Source: Corylus avellana (taxonomy: Eukaryota > Streptophyta > Magnoliopsida > Fagales > Betulaceae). From it: a stretch of 64,000 nt of DNA. The notes beneath the pieces were generated by a model that searched no databases, had not been told where the DNA came from, and saw only the letters and a list, made by a program, of their open reading frames with translations. Each line of letters starts with the position of its first letter. The first letter of the stretch is position 1. A program made the position numbers and the translations under genes. The stretch is taken from NCBI RefSeq assembly GCF_901000735.1, contig NC_081545.1, positions 744,001-808,000 of the forward strand. The letters are read 5' to 3'. This document shows, in pieces, positions 34,724 through 46,070 of this stretch.

Positions 34724-36170
34724 ACACATCCTCTTTTCTTTTTTCTTTTTTAGATATTGAAGTTAGCTTTTATTTGGCATCTATGACTTTGTGTAGGAAA
34801 TTACTATTCTCATCGATTTAGTAGGTGGGGAAAAGAGCTAGCCCAGGGTAGAGTAGGATCTGTTGCAACATAATTCACTAGTGCAATTGCTATTCATTTT
34901 GAGCATAATTATTTTCCTTTTACTTCTTTCTCATTTCTAAGCTTCTGTACCCTTGTAGAGAATTCACATTTATTTGGATATAATCGAATTTGCAAAGGTT
35001 TTACTAGTGAGCCGACAATAATGCAAGTGTATTCTATTCCTTTAAATCTGATTGATAAAAAGCATGATTTGGTTTGATGTGCGATACTGTTGACTTGATT
35101 AAAAGCAACTGGAGTAGGAATATGCAGCAGCATGTTATTGCCTTTTCCTTTTTATCTTTTTTCTGGGGGTGAGTTCTGACCCATGTTATATCTTTGTTTA
35201 ACTAAATCTTCATGGTCCAAGGCCTGCTGCATTGTAGTTGAGATTCTGCTAAAAAATAACCAAGTTTGTAACTTCCACAATCTTAGAAGTATTTAGAATC
35301 AATGCTTCTGAGTATGACCCAAAAAAGAAAAAAAAAGCAAAAGATGTTTATTTGCATCCCCAGATTATCTGATGATAACTTCACTTCCCAAAAAATAAAT
35401 TAGTTATCATTTTAGATTCTGCAATGTACAGAGTGGGATGAATTGAAAGGAATCGCAAATTGATTGAACTCTCTTATATCCCTGTGTTGTTTCCTCCCTT
35501 TTGTGCATGCTCTTTCATTCAAATGACTTGATCAAAACTAAATGGTTGAATAAAAAAATGTGTATATAAAGAAGAGTAATACTACTCTTCACACTCATTT
35601 ATCACGTTTATTTTACACTGGGTGAGGTTACGTGTTTTAAGTGGCTTTTCTATTGTGAAGAGTAGCATTACTTGGTAAAGAAGCTGCTTGAAATAATCAA
35701 AGAGAAATGCGATGAACTACTCCTTAATCTCACTTTCATCCCACTGGGCTCGGTAGCAGTGGCAGTGTTCAGTCCTTAGATTTTTTGTTTTGTTTTTAAC
35801 AATATTTGATCCAATAACTAATAGACACTTCCACATCTATTCAGTAGGATGCATGTGTAGTATATAGCATTAATCATAATGAAATGCAATAAAAGGAAGC
35901 CAAGCCAAGAGCTCATCAACATTTTTGCTTAATCAAGAGCAAAGGTAGAAGTTACTAGCATGAAATGGTTACTATCAGCCAACAATGATATATAATAGTT
36001 GAATAACTATGTTTCATCTAAGAAACCCATAAATATTCAAGCGATTGTTGGAAGAACATATGCCTTGATTGGACTACCGGCGTGCGATCAACTGTACAAA
36101 CAGTTACTAACCGAATAAAACTAGGCATTCAGATCATGTTGCTGCTATTTGCAGCAGAGTCCCAATCATA
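34724..36170. other. Convergent spacer, SnRK1 beta and chloroplast-protein 3' regions
   Basis: Contains both 3' UTRs and the MITE at 35575-35672. No other gene is visible. Confidence 0.5.
35575..35672. mobile_element. MITE, AGTAATGNTACT family, copy 2
   Basis: Terminal inverted repeats AGTAATACTACTCTTCACA and TGTGAAGAGTAGCATTACT, with GTGTTTTAAGTGGC inside. Only about 98 bp long, the cleanest copy of the family in the window. Confidence 0.75.
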
Positions 36171-36746
36171 TCATCGAATGGGTACCTTAACCCAGCCATT
36201 TGCAAAAGCAATGGCTAAGATTACAAAAGGTGTCGACATGCCAAAAATAATAATGTAAGGAATAGGGGTCTTCATGGGATTCTCCCCTTCCCTTTCTCCT
36301 GCTGTTTGCCAATACCTGCAATTAGCAAACCCCTTTTAGTTATTGACATGACATGTTTTGTTGCAGAATTCAATGGTTTGAATTATTAAAGCAAAGATTA
36401 CAAATGAGTGGAAGACTTACTGTTCTGGTTCTTCCTCTCTAGTTATGAATTTCTTCTTTCCCCCCTTCTTGATTTCTCCTTCCCCACCACCTAACGGGAC
36501 CAAAATTTTATCCTCTCAAGTTATCATCTTTCAGCCTAAGTTTGCTCAAAAACTAAACAAATAAAATTTGGGAAAATACATTTGAATACAGAGAAATCTC
36601 TTACCCAAATTTGCATGGAATCTCAAATGATGGACCCTTGTCTTTGGTAAAATGTAAGTGCAAGGGAAATGAGATGGTAAAGATGGCTTAGGTGGGAGTG
36701 GAAACTTGGTGCTGAAAGAAGAAGAGAGTGCCACCTTGGCTGCCAT
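36171..36746 (-). CDS. Small predicted chloroplast membrane protein, uncharacterised
   Basis: Three exons: 36746-36605, 36514-36421 and 36315-36171, all with GT-AG introns (donors GG|GTAAGAG and ACA|GTAAGT; acceptors TTGAG|AG and TGCAG|G). The product is about 126 aa. The N-terminus MAAKVALSSSFSTKFPLPPK is Ser/Lys-rich without acids, as in a plastid transit peptide. A basic, Gly-rich middle leads to FITREEEPEQYWQTAGEREG. Then comes one membrane span (PYIIIFGMSTPFVILAIAFA) and the end NGWVKVPIR. I recognise this as a conserved plant family without a known function, possibly the Arabidopsis neighbour of GnT-II (At2g05310 from memory, unverified). Exon 2's acceptor is the least certain: only this choice keeps the frame open. 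Confidence 0.78.
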
Positions 36747-37599
36747 TTTTTTTTTCCTGGGAATTGTGTGCTCTCTTTGCTAACTCTCGGATCATCACAT
36801 GTATCTGTTTTGGATAGGATTTGGTAGGGCACTGATATTTACAATTCTGGATATTAACCTTGTGTGACCAACATATGACCAGCATGCCCAAAGTGAACCA
36901 CCTCTGTTTCAGATATGTGGTGTAGAGTCGTAGCAAAAGTGAGTGGACAAAAAGTCTTGTCCATTGGGGGTGCATCGCATATCCTGCACTTTAAATGTAT
37001 CAAATAACACAACAGGCTGGGTAGAGATTTTTCAGTAATTTTGCTGTTTAATAATTTGGACACTAAATATAAAAGAGCATCTATGAAGCCTATATGTCTG
37101 AACAGGTCTCGTGTAGTATGCCCTTGCTTAGGCAAATGACCATATAAAGAATTTCTCATATTTGTGTAGAAATATTTTCAAATTTAATAGTTAATAAATA
37201 TTATTTTGTATCTTGGGAATGTTTTTAAATGGAAAATTTAAAGAACATTGAATAAAGAGAGTCTCACGTTGGAAAAAGAGAAAGTAAAGTTGGCATTTAT
37301 AAAGTTCAACATACTTTAAGCTATTAAAAAAGCGAAGCACCAAATGCACAAGTACGCGTGGCGTAGGCCGTAGGGCACTAGTGGCGCTTTGATGGCGCAC
37401 TTGGCACTTAGGTAGGATGTTTCTTAGCATTAGAGTTCGGAGCGATCTGATCATGACCATTCATTTTTGAACGATCAAAAATCAAATTAACTTTATTCGA
37501 CTGTAATTAAAGTTAATTGTAAAATCAAATTAACTTTGATCTAACGGTTGAGATTAAATAATTAAGATCTAATTATTATTATTATTAGATAATTATTTA
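36747..37599. other. Upstream flank of the chloroplast-protein gene
   Basis: Likely promoter side of the minus-strand gene ending at 36746. Short frames here match nothing known. (TTA/ATT)n near 37571-37586. Confidence 0.4.
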
Positions 37600-39368
37600 G
37601 GGATAATTACCTTTTTCCCCCATCAACTACAACGCATTGTCACGTTCGAATGGCCTATGTTTATTTCAGTTTATTTACGCTTTCAGTAGTCCTCGTCAGG
37701 ACGTCCATATGTCCCGTCCGGATGCGTAGCCGCATTTGTTTTATTTAATTATCTTTATTTCTTTATTAAATTAGGATTAGGGTTTTATAAGTCTATATTT
37801 TGTATTTTATTAGGCTTATGAGTCTTGGGATATAAATATATGTTTATAGCCTCCAGAAAGTCAATTTATGTTGATTATTGATTTTTATTAATGACAAGTA
37901 CTCAGAGTTGAATTTATTCCTCTATTTTCCTTCAAAACCTAGAGAGTAAATAGTTTTTCAAGAAGAATTCTCAAATCATTGATAGACTCAAGATCTAGAA
38001 TTGTTTATCCGTTCTTTTATTGTGGTTCTTTGCTACAACCCACCAAGTCAGGCTGCATCACCGACCCTATCAGACTACCATTTTCTTTCAAAAACCTCCT
38101 TCCGTCAGTCAACCACATTAAAAAACTTGAAATGACTCAAATACCCTAACTTTATATACAAAAATTACATATAATACCTTTCCTTCAAAACCTAGAGAGT
38201 AAATAGTTTTTCAAGAAGAATTCTCAAATCATTGATAGACTCAAGATCTAGAATTGTTTATCCGTTCTTTTATTGTGGTTCTTTGCTACAACCCACCAAG
38301 TCAGGCTGCATCACCGACCCTATCAGACTACCATTTTCTTTCAAAAACCTCCTTCCGTCAGTCAACCACATTAAAAAACTTGAAATGACTCAAATACCCT
38401 AACTTTATATACAAAAATTACATATAATACCTTAAAATTAAACAAATATATATATATATAAAATGTATGAGTACTAGTTTCAAAAAATATAAATATATTA
38501 AAATTAAAAAAAAACACTTATAATTTAATTTATAAAAAAATAAAAAAATAAAAAACAGTTAAAAAAGACTTAAATTAAAAAATATATAAATGAAAAATGA
38601 GTTCATGTGGTTGTCCTAAATTAAAAATCCATGTGTGATATAAAAAAATAATAATAATAATTCAGAGATGTAATAATAATAATCCAAAATAACAATTTAG
38701 TCCATGTAATCAAATTCTGTCAAAATACTTGACGGATTTCAATAGTGTATCACGTGATGAACAATAGAATGATGATATATGTTATTCTTAATTAAAAATA
38801 AATAAATTAATTAAAAATATAAAAGTTATTTAAAAAAAAAAATTAAGGTCCAGCAGCCACCCCATTGGGGGACGGGGTGGCGCGTGGCCACCCTAGCCGC
38901 CTCTGGGGTGGCTCACCGGCCACCCCCAGATCTAGCTGGGGGTTGGCCGCGCGCCACTCGACGGCGACCCCTAGCCAGATCTGCGGGTGGCTCGACAGCC
39001 ACCCCACCTTAGGGGTGGCTCGATAGCCACCCCACCTTAGGCGTGGCACGCGAGCCAACCCAGGCCACCTCTGGGGGTAGCTCATTGGCCAACCCCTCCC
39101 CCAAGGGTGGTTGCCGATTCTATTTTTTTAAAAATAAATAATTTATATATTTATATTTTTTGTTTAAATTTTTTATTTGGGTTATTTTTGTCTTTTAAGG
39201 AGATTTAACATCTAAAACAGAATATTCTGTCCAATTTAACGTGGTTGATTGATAGAAGGGAGTTTTTGGAAGAAAATAGTAGTCTAATAGGGTTGGGCAG
39301 TAAGGTTGGCAATTCATGAGGGAAATTGATAATGCGTTATAGTTGATGGGAAAAAATGTAATTACCCC
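37600..39368. mobile_element. Mutator-like foldback element with GC-rich core and nested insertion
   Basis: Flanking 10-bp direct repeats TAATTATTTA (37590-37599; 39369-39378) bracket ends GGGATAATTACC and GGTAATTACCCC-type inverses. The inverted repeats continue as CCCATCAACTACAACGCATT (left) against CCCATCAACTATAACGCATT (right, reverse strand). Farther in, CCTATCAGACTACCATTTTC (about 38067 and 38320) matches the reverse of 39235-39300. About 37640-38050 interrupts the left arm and looks like a nested insertion (TATAAATATATG near 37831). The core at 38845-39115 is a GC-rich block of GGGTGGC/GCCACCC words. No transposase is seen. A 9-11 bp duplication fits the Mutator superfamily. Confidence 0.75.
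37928..38433 (+). repeat. 253-bp perfect tandem duplication
   Basis: The unit beginning TCCTTCAAAACCTAGAGAGT at 37928 restarts at 38181 and runs through to ACATATAATACCTT in both copies. I see no mismatch across the unit. Confidence 0.9.
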
Positions 39369-39378
39369 TAATTATTTA

Positions 39379-40351
39379 ATCTAACAGTCAGAATTAAGTG
39401 TATGTTGGATAAGCAGTTTAATTTCAAAATTCAAAATTATCTGAACAATAGTTTAATTTTGAAATTTGTAATTATCTGAGCAATAGTTTAATTTCAAAAT
39501 TCGAAATTATCTAAACAGTTGAGTGGATAATTATCTATGATTATTCAATTAATTAAAAATCTCTTCTCTATATTTTTAATATATTATCTGAGTCTTTGTC
39601 TTTTAGTAGAATAGAAAAATCTAAGAGTGTTTTTGGGTTTAATTTCATTTTGTACATAACACAATTAAATACATTAGTTTTTTGGGCTTCATTGTATCCT
39701 GAAAAATATTTGTTGTTACCCTCTTACATGTGGGGGCAAATAATTTATTAAGGAAAGTGTCTGCTCGCATAATCAAGAAACTTGGTCCAATTATGATTTT
39801 TTCTTTTTTCTTTTTTCTTTAAGGGGCTCAATTTTCGTGGGGATTTATGGGGGAATGTGAATATGATATAATGGGCCTATCAAAACCTTGTTTAGGAGGG
39901 TTGGCAAACAATACTTCAAAAGCAACATCATTATCTATCAATATCCATCTATTAATGCCTTTAAATATTTACCCTTTCACATGAAGGAAAGTGGGAAAAG
40001 AGTGATTCTTACCTTCTACCATCATGATAATGAATTGACAACCAAATAAAAAAGCAGTCCCAATTATGTTTGATCAATTTGAAGAAAACATCTTAAAAAG
40101 ATGCATGAAAATCGGACAGATTTTATTAAAGTTGAAAAAAAGGATAGAAAAGAAAAGATAGAAAGTGTCAAAGTGGTGGCGTGCTCCCTGCTTGCTTTAT
40201 GAGTGAGAATGAACAACTTACATGAGGCTAATTTTTATGTTAACCTAAGCAACAAAAACATTCTTAGAAAACAAAATCTAGAAATAAATATTTGATCGTT
40301 TAAGTGGTCTAATGACAACTATTTCTTTTGCTAGAAAGGGAGGCAGTTGTA
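39379..40351. other. Intergenic, no recognised gene
   Basis: AT-rich. Three near-copies of TAATTTCAAAATTCAAAATTATCTGA (read in parts at about 39419, 39451 and 39486) form a short local tandem repeat of about 33-35 bp. No coding sequence. Confidence 0.45.
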
Positions 40352-41365
40352 AGGTTCTCTCTCTTCTTCTTTTTTTTTTTTTAAAAAAAAAAAAGAAAAT
40401 CATTCTTATCTCATTAATAACGAAGCCAAGAGCATTAAAACTCTTACAATCACAGAACATAACCTTATGAAAGATTCTAGCCGAAGCTAAAAAATCAAAG
40501 CCATAGCTAAAAGATTACACATCAAAGACGCCAAATATCCGCTAACCTATAATAGCTAATCTTCAGTTGGAATAACAGATTTGCGCTAGACAGATACAAA
40601 CTAATACATAGGTAACTCTTATTTTTCGACCTTGGGATCAAAAGGACCCCATGCCGACACACTTCCTCCTTGACCCGAAAGCTAGGATATCGTTCACATC
40701 TACAACCCCAAGAATCTGGACCAAAATAACAAGTGAGCAGATCAAGAGAGAGAACATGGCCTTACAAGCAGCAAGAAAGACAAGGAAAATACAGAGAAAG
40801 CAACACAACCCAACCAAAATACAGGAAAAATCAAAGCAATACAACCGAAAATTAAAAAACATGAGTACACTAGGCGGATGATAGCAGCCGAAAGAAAAGC
40901 CAATAGCGTGCTTTCCAGAAGCCGATGCGTAGGTGGCGTTGGAAGCACATCATGGTGGGGAAGCGTGAAAAGACCCGATAAAAAACAGTAGACGGCAAAG
41001 TTGGCGCAGAGGAGATCGACGGCGCACTCAAAGAACTACGGGGAAGTTTGAGTGAATCTCCTATGAGCGGCACCCACAAAGTGTTCCCAAACAAACACCT
41101 AGCAACAAAAAAACAACACAAGCCGACAAAGAACAACAACAACGAAAAGAAAAGCGAAATCCAAAAATAAATACAAAAAAGAAAATAAACACAGATCGGG
41201 GAAGAGAGGGGGGAAGGAAAACCAGGAAGGGAGGGGAAAAAGTTAAGGGAAAGAGAGGGAGAAAACGGATCAGGGAAGGGAGGGGAAAACAACAATGAAA
41301 GAGGAGGAGGGGGGGAATGAAGGAGAGGAGGGGGGGAGGTTCTCCCCCTCCCTAGTTGTGCAGCC
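40352..41365 (-). mobile_element. Retroposon-like insertion with 10-bp direct repeats
   Basis: GGCAGTTGTA occurs exactly at 40342-40351 and 41366-41375. On the minus strand the insert begins GGCTGCACAACTAGGGAGGG, passes a pyrimidine-rich block, has GT-rich and T-rich text, and ends in an A/G-rich tail (about 40395-40352). This orientation, the tail and the target-site repeat fit a non-LTR retroposition product. No reverse transcriptase is encoded; the frames inside are low-complexity. Confidence 0.55.
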
Positions 41366-41411
41366 GGCAGTTGTACGTTTTAAGTCAATTAATATGCAAA
41401 CCGGTTGAGAG

Positions 41412-41576
41412 AGACCAAGATTCACTCCAGTTCATTTGAACTGAAAACGATTTAGACCTTTATAATAGAAGGGCAAAATTATCACTTTATTTTTTTTAAT
41501 GGCAAATTTGTCCTTATTATAAAGGATTAGTTCATTTGAACTGTAAATGAGTTGGAGAGAATCCAAATTCCGTTGG
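41412..41576. mobile_element. MITE-like palindrome, TTCATTTGAACTG family
   Basis: The left arm (GATTCACTCCAGTTCATTTG) pairs with the right arm (GAGTTGGAGAGAATCC), and AGTTCATTTGAACTG occurs in both arms. The centre pairs CTTTATAATA with TATTATAAAG. The layout is shared with 46984-47146. Confidence 0.55.
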
Positions 41577-42177
41577 AAGAGCCTCTCATGAGACAAACAG
41601 GGAATTAAAAACAAATTATCTTTGGCGAGGTTGTTAGTTGTGTTCAGAAATCAAAACGAAGATATATATATATATATATATAATTTAAATTAAAAGTTGT
41701 GGTAATTTGGTGAAAAACTATCATTTTAAACTTGTGATAAAAAGGGATAAAATTCCGAAGTTTTCTCCTCTGTGTTTTTTTTTTTTACCTCGTTGTGACC
41801 TTTTATGTTCCCCAACAACCAAGTTAGTATTAATATTTTTCTTTTGTTAAATAAATTGAAGAAGAGGATGAAGGTAGACAGTTTTGGCAAGGAGCACCCA
41901 ATTTTTGAATAGACTTTGAATCCCAAAACACCTAAAGAAATATTTTAAAATAGCATTATTATATATATAAAAGATTTATAAGGAACTGACGTAATTAATG
42001 TTATAAGTTAGAGATTGATTGCAATGAACTACGTGTAAGTCTGAATAGGTGGAGGGCTCACTTGCTTGGACAATTAGCCTGAGCAAGTGAGCCTCTCACT
42101 TGCCTCTTATATGAGCGGTAGGAGTGACAATTTGTATTGCACATGTTAGAATTCAAATCGATACATAAGTATAAAAT

Positions 42178-42219
<42 letters not shown>

Positions 42220-42225
42220 CAAAAT

Positions 42226-42245
42226 NNNNNNNNNNNNNNNNNNNN
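42226..42245. other. Assembly gap (20 N) after a TA microsatellite
   Basis: Twenty N follow (TA)n at 42181-42218 and ACAAAAT. ATATAACAAAAT repeats on both sides of the gap, so the true length is unknown. Confidence 0.95.
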
Positions 42246-42386
42246 ATATAACAAAATGGGTATCCCCTACCCATGAAGCTTCATGGTGAGCCATGTTTGG
42301 AAGTCCTTTATAATGGCACTTTTAATCGAGTAATGATATAAGAAAGACTATAGTCTTCTTAGAGTTCTCTTAAATGTGTTGTGTCT

Positions 42387-42419
<33 letters not shown>

Positions 42420-43403
42420 CACGTTCATCACGCTGAAGTGGCGTGATTCGAATCCAATGGACTCCGCTTCACGAAAGTATGCTCACGTACTGACAGCCAC
42501 CTCTCTCGCATTACTGCCTTTAAAATTACCATTGAATTTGAGACGATCATTATTAAATTTTAATCTATTAGTAATTTTAAATGACACATCATATTTAAGA
42601 TGAATCTAAAAAATCTCTAATCCTCCGTGTATCGTTAATTTTTTAACCCCCTCGTCTTGACTCCATGATCTCCATACAAATCTATAGGAGGGGCTTTGTC
42701 ATAGCTTGCAATTGAAGCATATTTTAGTTTTTCAGTTTTTCATGTTGGAGAACTCCCTTGAAGTCTCCGGTTCATTGATTAGACGGGGGACCTAACTAAC
42801 TCCACAGACAACTTGTCAACTTTCAAAGCCAAAGCATAGGCAAAGTCATCAAAAGGAAGTTTCCTCCCATTTTGGCCTCTGTTTCTCCTCCGCTCAGCTC
42901 TGTCGTGTTCTTCAAGTCCGTCAACTGTGCAATCCAGCCCGTTGATCTCGGAGGTATTCAACTTTCTGAAGCAATCCAATGGTTGTACTGTAGATTTGTG
43001 GATTACCCACTTGGGATCCCCGATTGTTTCATCTAGGTTTTGCTATATTTCACTAACCAAAACCTTGATTCATGGTAGCTGATTGAATCGAAGCAACAGG
43101 GGGCACAAGTTTCGGTTCATGGGTATCAGCTATCACGAGCCCTGCGTGCTTTCAGTCTCAGTTTGAAGGCTGTAATAGAGGTTTTTGATATTACCCTTTT
43201 AATTATTCACTGTGTTCTCAAATGGGTTGGTGCAATTTTTGGTGTTTAACACTAGTTTAGAATCAAGTTTTTTTTTTTTTTTTTTTACTCATTGGAGAAT
43301 TTAGGTGGGTTTTATTTCTCTGAGCTTTGAAGCTAATGATGCTGTTATTGTACAATCGTTGAAGCCTGTTTGACACTTTGTATGTTGTTAGTGACTTAGT
43401 TTT

Positions 43404-44696
43404 ATGGCTGCTAATAAGAAACTCAATTTCAAAGTTGCGGCCTTGCGTCGTATCTTGTCTGTAGTTTTCATCACTTTGTTAGGGGTTCTGCTCCTGATAT
43501 TTCTCCTTGGAACGAATTCAACTTCAAATTCTGTGGAACCGTCTTGGGATGAAATAGATGAACTTAGTTATAATTATTCGGATTCTAGTGAAAAACTCGG
43601 TCTCCCTAAACAGAATAGATTGTCGGTTCATTTGGAGAAGCGAAACCAGTTGCCCCCAAGAAATCTAGATCTATATCCGACTCTAGCCAAGAATCATATA
43701 GCTATTGTTCTCTATGTACATAACAGGCCCCAATATCTCCGTATAGTCGTGGAGAGCCTGTCACATGTAGTGGGAATAAGTGAAACTTTACTGATAGTTA
43801 GCCATGATGGCTACTTTGAAGAGATGAACAAGATTGTTGAAGGGATCAGATTTTGCCAGGTGAAACAGATTTTTGCTCCTTATTCCCCCCATGTCTTTTC
43901 CAAAAGCTTTCCGGGGGTCTCACAGAGTGACTGTAAGGATAAAGATGATGCGGCAAAGAAGCATTGTAAAGGTAACCCTGATCAGTATGGAAACCACCGG
44001 TCACCGAAGATTGTGTCATTAAAGCATCACTGGTGGTGGATGATGAACACAGTGTGGGATGGATTGAAGGAGACCCGTGGACACGAGGGTCATATTCTTT
44101 TCATAGAGGAGGACCACTTCATATTTCCCAATGCATATAGCAACTTACGGATACTTACAGAACTGAAGCCTCATAAATGCCCTGATTGTTATGCTGCAAA
44201 TTTAGCACCTTTGGATGTGAACTCAAGAGGAGAGGGGTGGGATAGCTTGATTGCAGAGAAAATGGGAAATGTGGGTTATTCCTTCAATGGTACTGTTTGG
44301 AGGAAAATCCATAGGAAGGCAAGAGAATTTTGTTTCTTTGATGATTACAATTGGGATATAACTATGTGGGCAACTGTTTATCCTTCGTTTGGTGGTTCTG
44401 TTTACACATTACGAGGGCCTAGGACTAGTGCAGTTCACTTTGGGAAGTGTGGTCTGCATCAGGGCCAGGTGGAGAATAATGCTTGCATTGACAATGGTGT
44501 GGTAAAAATTGGTGTGGAAGAGATTGATAAAGTTGCCAATATCAAATCAGAATGGGATGTGCATATTCATACGCAGCAGTCCGGATATAAAGCTGGGTTC
44601 AAGGGTTGGGGGGGTTGGGGGGATGAGAGAGACCGCCAGTTGTGCTTAAGTTTTGCCCGCATGTATCATGCCATACACACTGTCTCTACTTCCTGA
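43404..44696 (+). CDS. Alpha-1,6-mannosyl-glycoprotein 2-beta-N-acetylglucosaminyltransferase (GnT-II)
   Basis: Golgi enzyme that adds GlcNAc from UDP-GlcNAc to the alpha-1,6 mannose arm, needed for biantennary complex N-glycans. Intronless, 430 aa, in line with plant GnT-II. Type II topology: short cytosolic tail, then a membrane anchor at about residues 16-36 (ILSVVFITLLGVLLLIFLLG), then a Ser-rich stem with N-glycosylation sites. The catalytic part starts near residue 95 (HIAIVLYVHNRPQYLRIVVE). The metal-binding EED lies at 235-237 in LFIEEDHFIFPN. Conserved blocks SPKIVSLKHHWWWMMNTVWD, NWDITMWATVYPSFGG and AVHFGKCGLHQG with multiple Cys residues match the MGAT2 family. A clear ATG and a stop at 44694-44696 bound the frame. 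Confidence 0.96.
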   Translation: MAANKKLNFKVAALRRILSVVFITLLGVLLLIFLLGTNSTSNSVEPSWDEIDELSYNYSDSSEKLGLPKQNRLSVHLEKRNQLPPRNLDLYPTLAKNHIAIVLYVHNRPQYLRIVVESLSHVVGISETLLIVSHDGYFEEMNKIVEGIRFCQVKQIFAPYSPHVFSKSFPGVSQSDCKDKDDAAKKHCKGNPDQYGNHRSPKIVSLKHHWWWMMNTVWDGLKETRGHEGHILFIEEDHFIFPNAYSNLRILTELKPHKCPDCYAANLAPLDVNSRGEGWDSLIAEKMGNVGYSFNGTVWRKIHRKAREFCFFDDYNWDITMWATVYPSFGGSVYTLRGPRTSAVHFGKCGLHQGQVENNACIDNGVVKIGVEEIDKVANIKSEWDVHIHTQQSGYKAGFKGWGGWGDERDRQLCLSFARMYHAIHTVSTS

Positions 44697-45009
44697 AGAG
44701 TTGACATTGCGGCATTTTGATTTTTTCCTACTGTTGTAACTAGTGAGGTCTGGGTTATTTTTGTTGAGTAATTTAAAGGTAGCATAAGTAGCTGTTTTTT
44801 CTTTGTTATATCTCATTTATCTTCAAAAAATTTCACAATACTGCTAGAATCAAATCAAAATTTTCTATTTGGTATGGTGAATCCATTCTGATATCTTGAT
44901 TATCTCAAGTTGTTGACACGCTATGAGACTACAGACTGCCCTTCTGTTAATCAAGTAATACAGATTACTTGTCTGTTGTGTTGTGCTCAGTTTCTTTTGC
45001 TCTTCCAGG

Positions 45010-45049
<40 letters not shown>

Positions 45050-45721
45050 TGTGATCTGATGAGTGACTAGTTCTCTTTTTGGTCTCTTTATGCATATATG
45101 TGCATGTATGTTCGGACGTAGATGTGATTCAATGCTTGGGAATTGGTGCCTAGGGATTTGAAATTTGTCACTTTGAATCATAATTTGTCAAAGGTTCCAC
45201 GCTGCACTCATTGGATAAAAAACTAGATGAGCTTCATGCTTTCACTCAAATCTGTTGAAATACAGTTTATGGTTTCTATAATGGAGATATTGCTTCATCT
45301 TGGTTGATAAAGTTGTCAATAACACTGTTAAAGGATTTCTGTGTATGCCTATATTATGTATAGCAATAAACTTGAACTTTGGGCTACTAGAGTGAATACT
45401 GAAAAATGATATGACCATTAGAAAGTTAGTTGAGTTTCCACTTTCTAGGGGATGATATTGATGCCAGAAGCTATTTTCTCAATATTCAGTTGTGATGGAA
45501 ACAATCTTGGATAAAAGAAGAAAATAACAATATTAAGCAATGATATGGCTCATTGCTTAAGCTTTGTGTTTAAAAGGTAAAACTACATTTTGGTAGTGCG
45601 ATTCCCAGCTTGCAACTAGCAGGTTCCACACGCCAGGCTGCTTTCAGTACCTGGTGCATGGGAAGTAGAAAGGGCTGGAACCAATGTTCCTCATGCCGTG
45701 TTTTTCATTATATGATATGAT
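44697..45721. other. Downstream flank of GnT-II
   Basis: 3' UTR, then unassigned DNA. A (CT)n microsatellite lies at 45015-45045. Confidence 0.5.
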
Positions 45722-46070
45722 CCTAAGTTGTAATAGAGTTGACAATTTTTTATATGATTCACGAATCTAATATGAATCCAACACGAAATTAGTGAGTTAA
45801 GGTTGAGGGCTGACCCGTTTAATTAAATGGGTTGGGTTAAGATTAATTTAGTCTCATACACATGCATTTTCATTACTTAAACCTAATACGCTATATAAGG
45901 ATTAGCAATTTTTGACATGGCATGTGAATCAAACATGAAATTAACAGGTTAAGGTTGAAGGATTTACTCGTTTAATTAAATTGCTCGGTTATGATTGACC
46001 TATATAGTTTTCTATCCACACTTTAACACGACAAAAATTTAACGCGTGAACATGAATTATCACTCATACT
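45722..46070. repeat. Dispersed repeat family, copy 5
   Basis: Two units share GACAATTTTTTATATGATTC / GCAATTTTTGACATGGCATG, GAAATTA(G/A)(T/C)(G/A)(A/G)GTTAAGGTTGA and CGTTTAATTAAAT. Same family as copies at 5616-5895, 25795-26135 and 28445-28765. Confidence 0.6.

Larger units (their letters stand above)
41376..43403. other. Upstream spacer and 5' region of the GnT-II gene
   Basis: Contains a MITE (41412-41576), a short hairpin (42055-42093, arms GGCTCACTTGCT / AGCAAGTGAGCC), a (TA)n tract with an assembly gap, and poly-T tracts at about 42392-42419 and 43269-43286. The last 700 bases probably hold the GnT-II promoter and leader; leader introns cannot be placed with confidence. Confidence 0.45.

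Noticed and set aside
40638..41295. Minus-strand frames rich in Pro, Phe, Leu and Ser
   Set aside because: They lie inside a retroposon-like insert, translate pyrimidine-rich low-complexity DNA and share no domain with known proteins.
42420..42520. Possible tRNA gene (GATTCGAATCC word)
   Set aside because: The word resembles a T-loop, but no A box, acceptor stem or anticodon arm can be formed around it.
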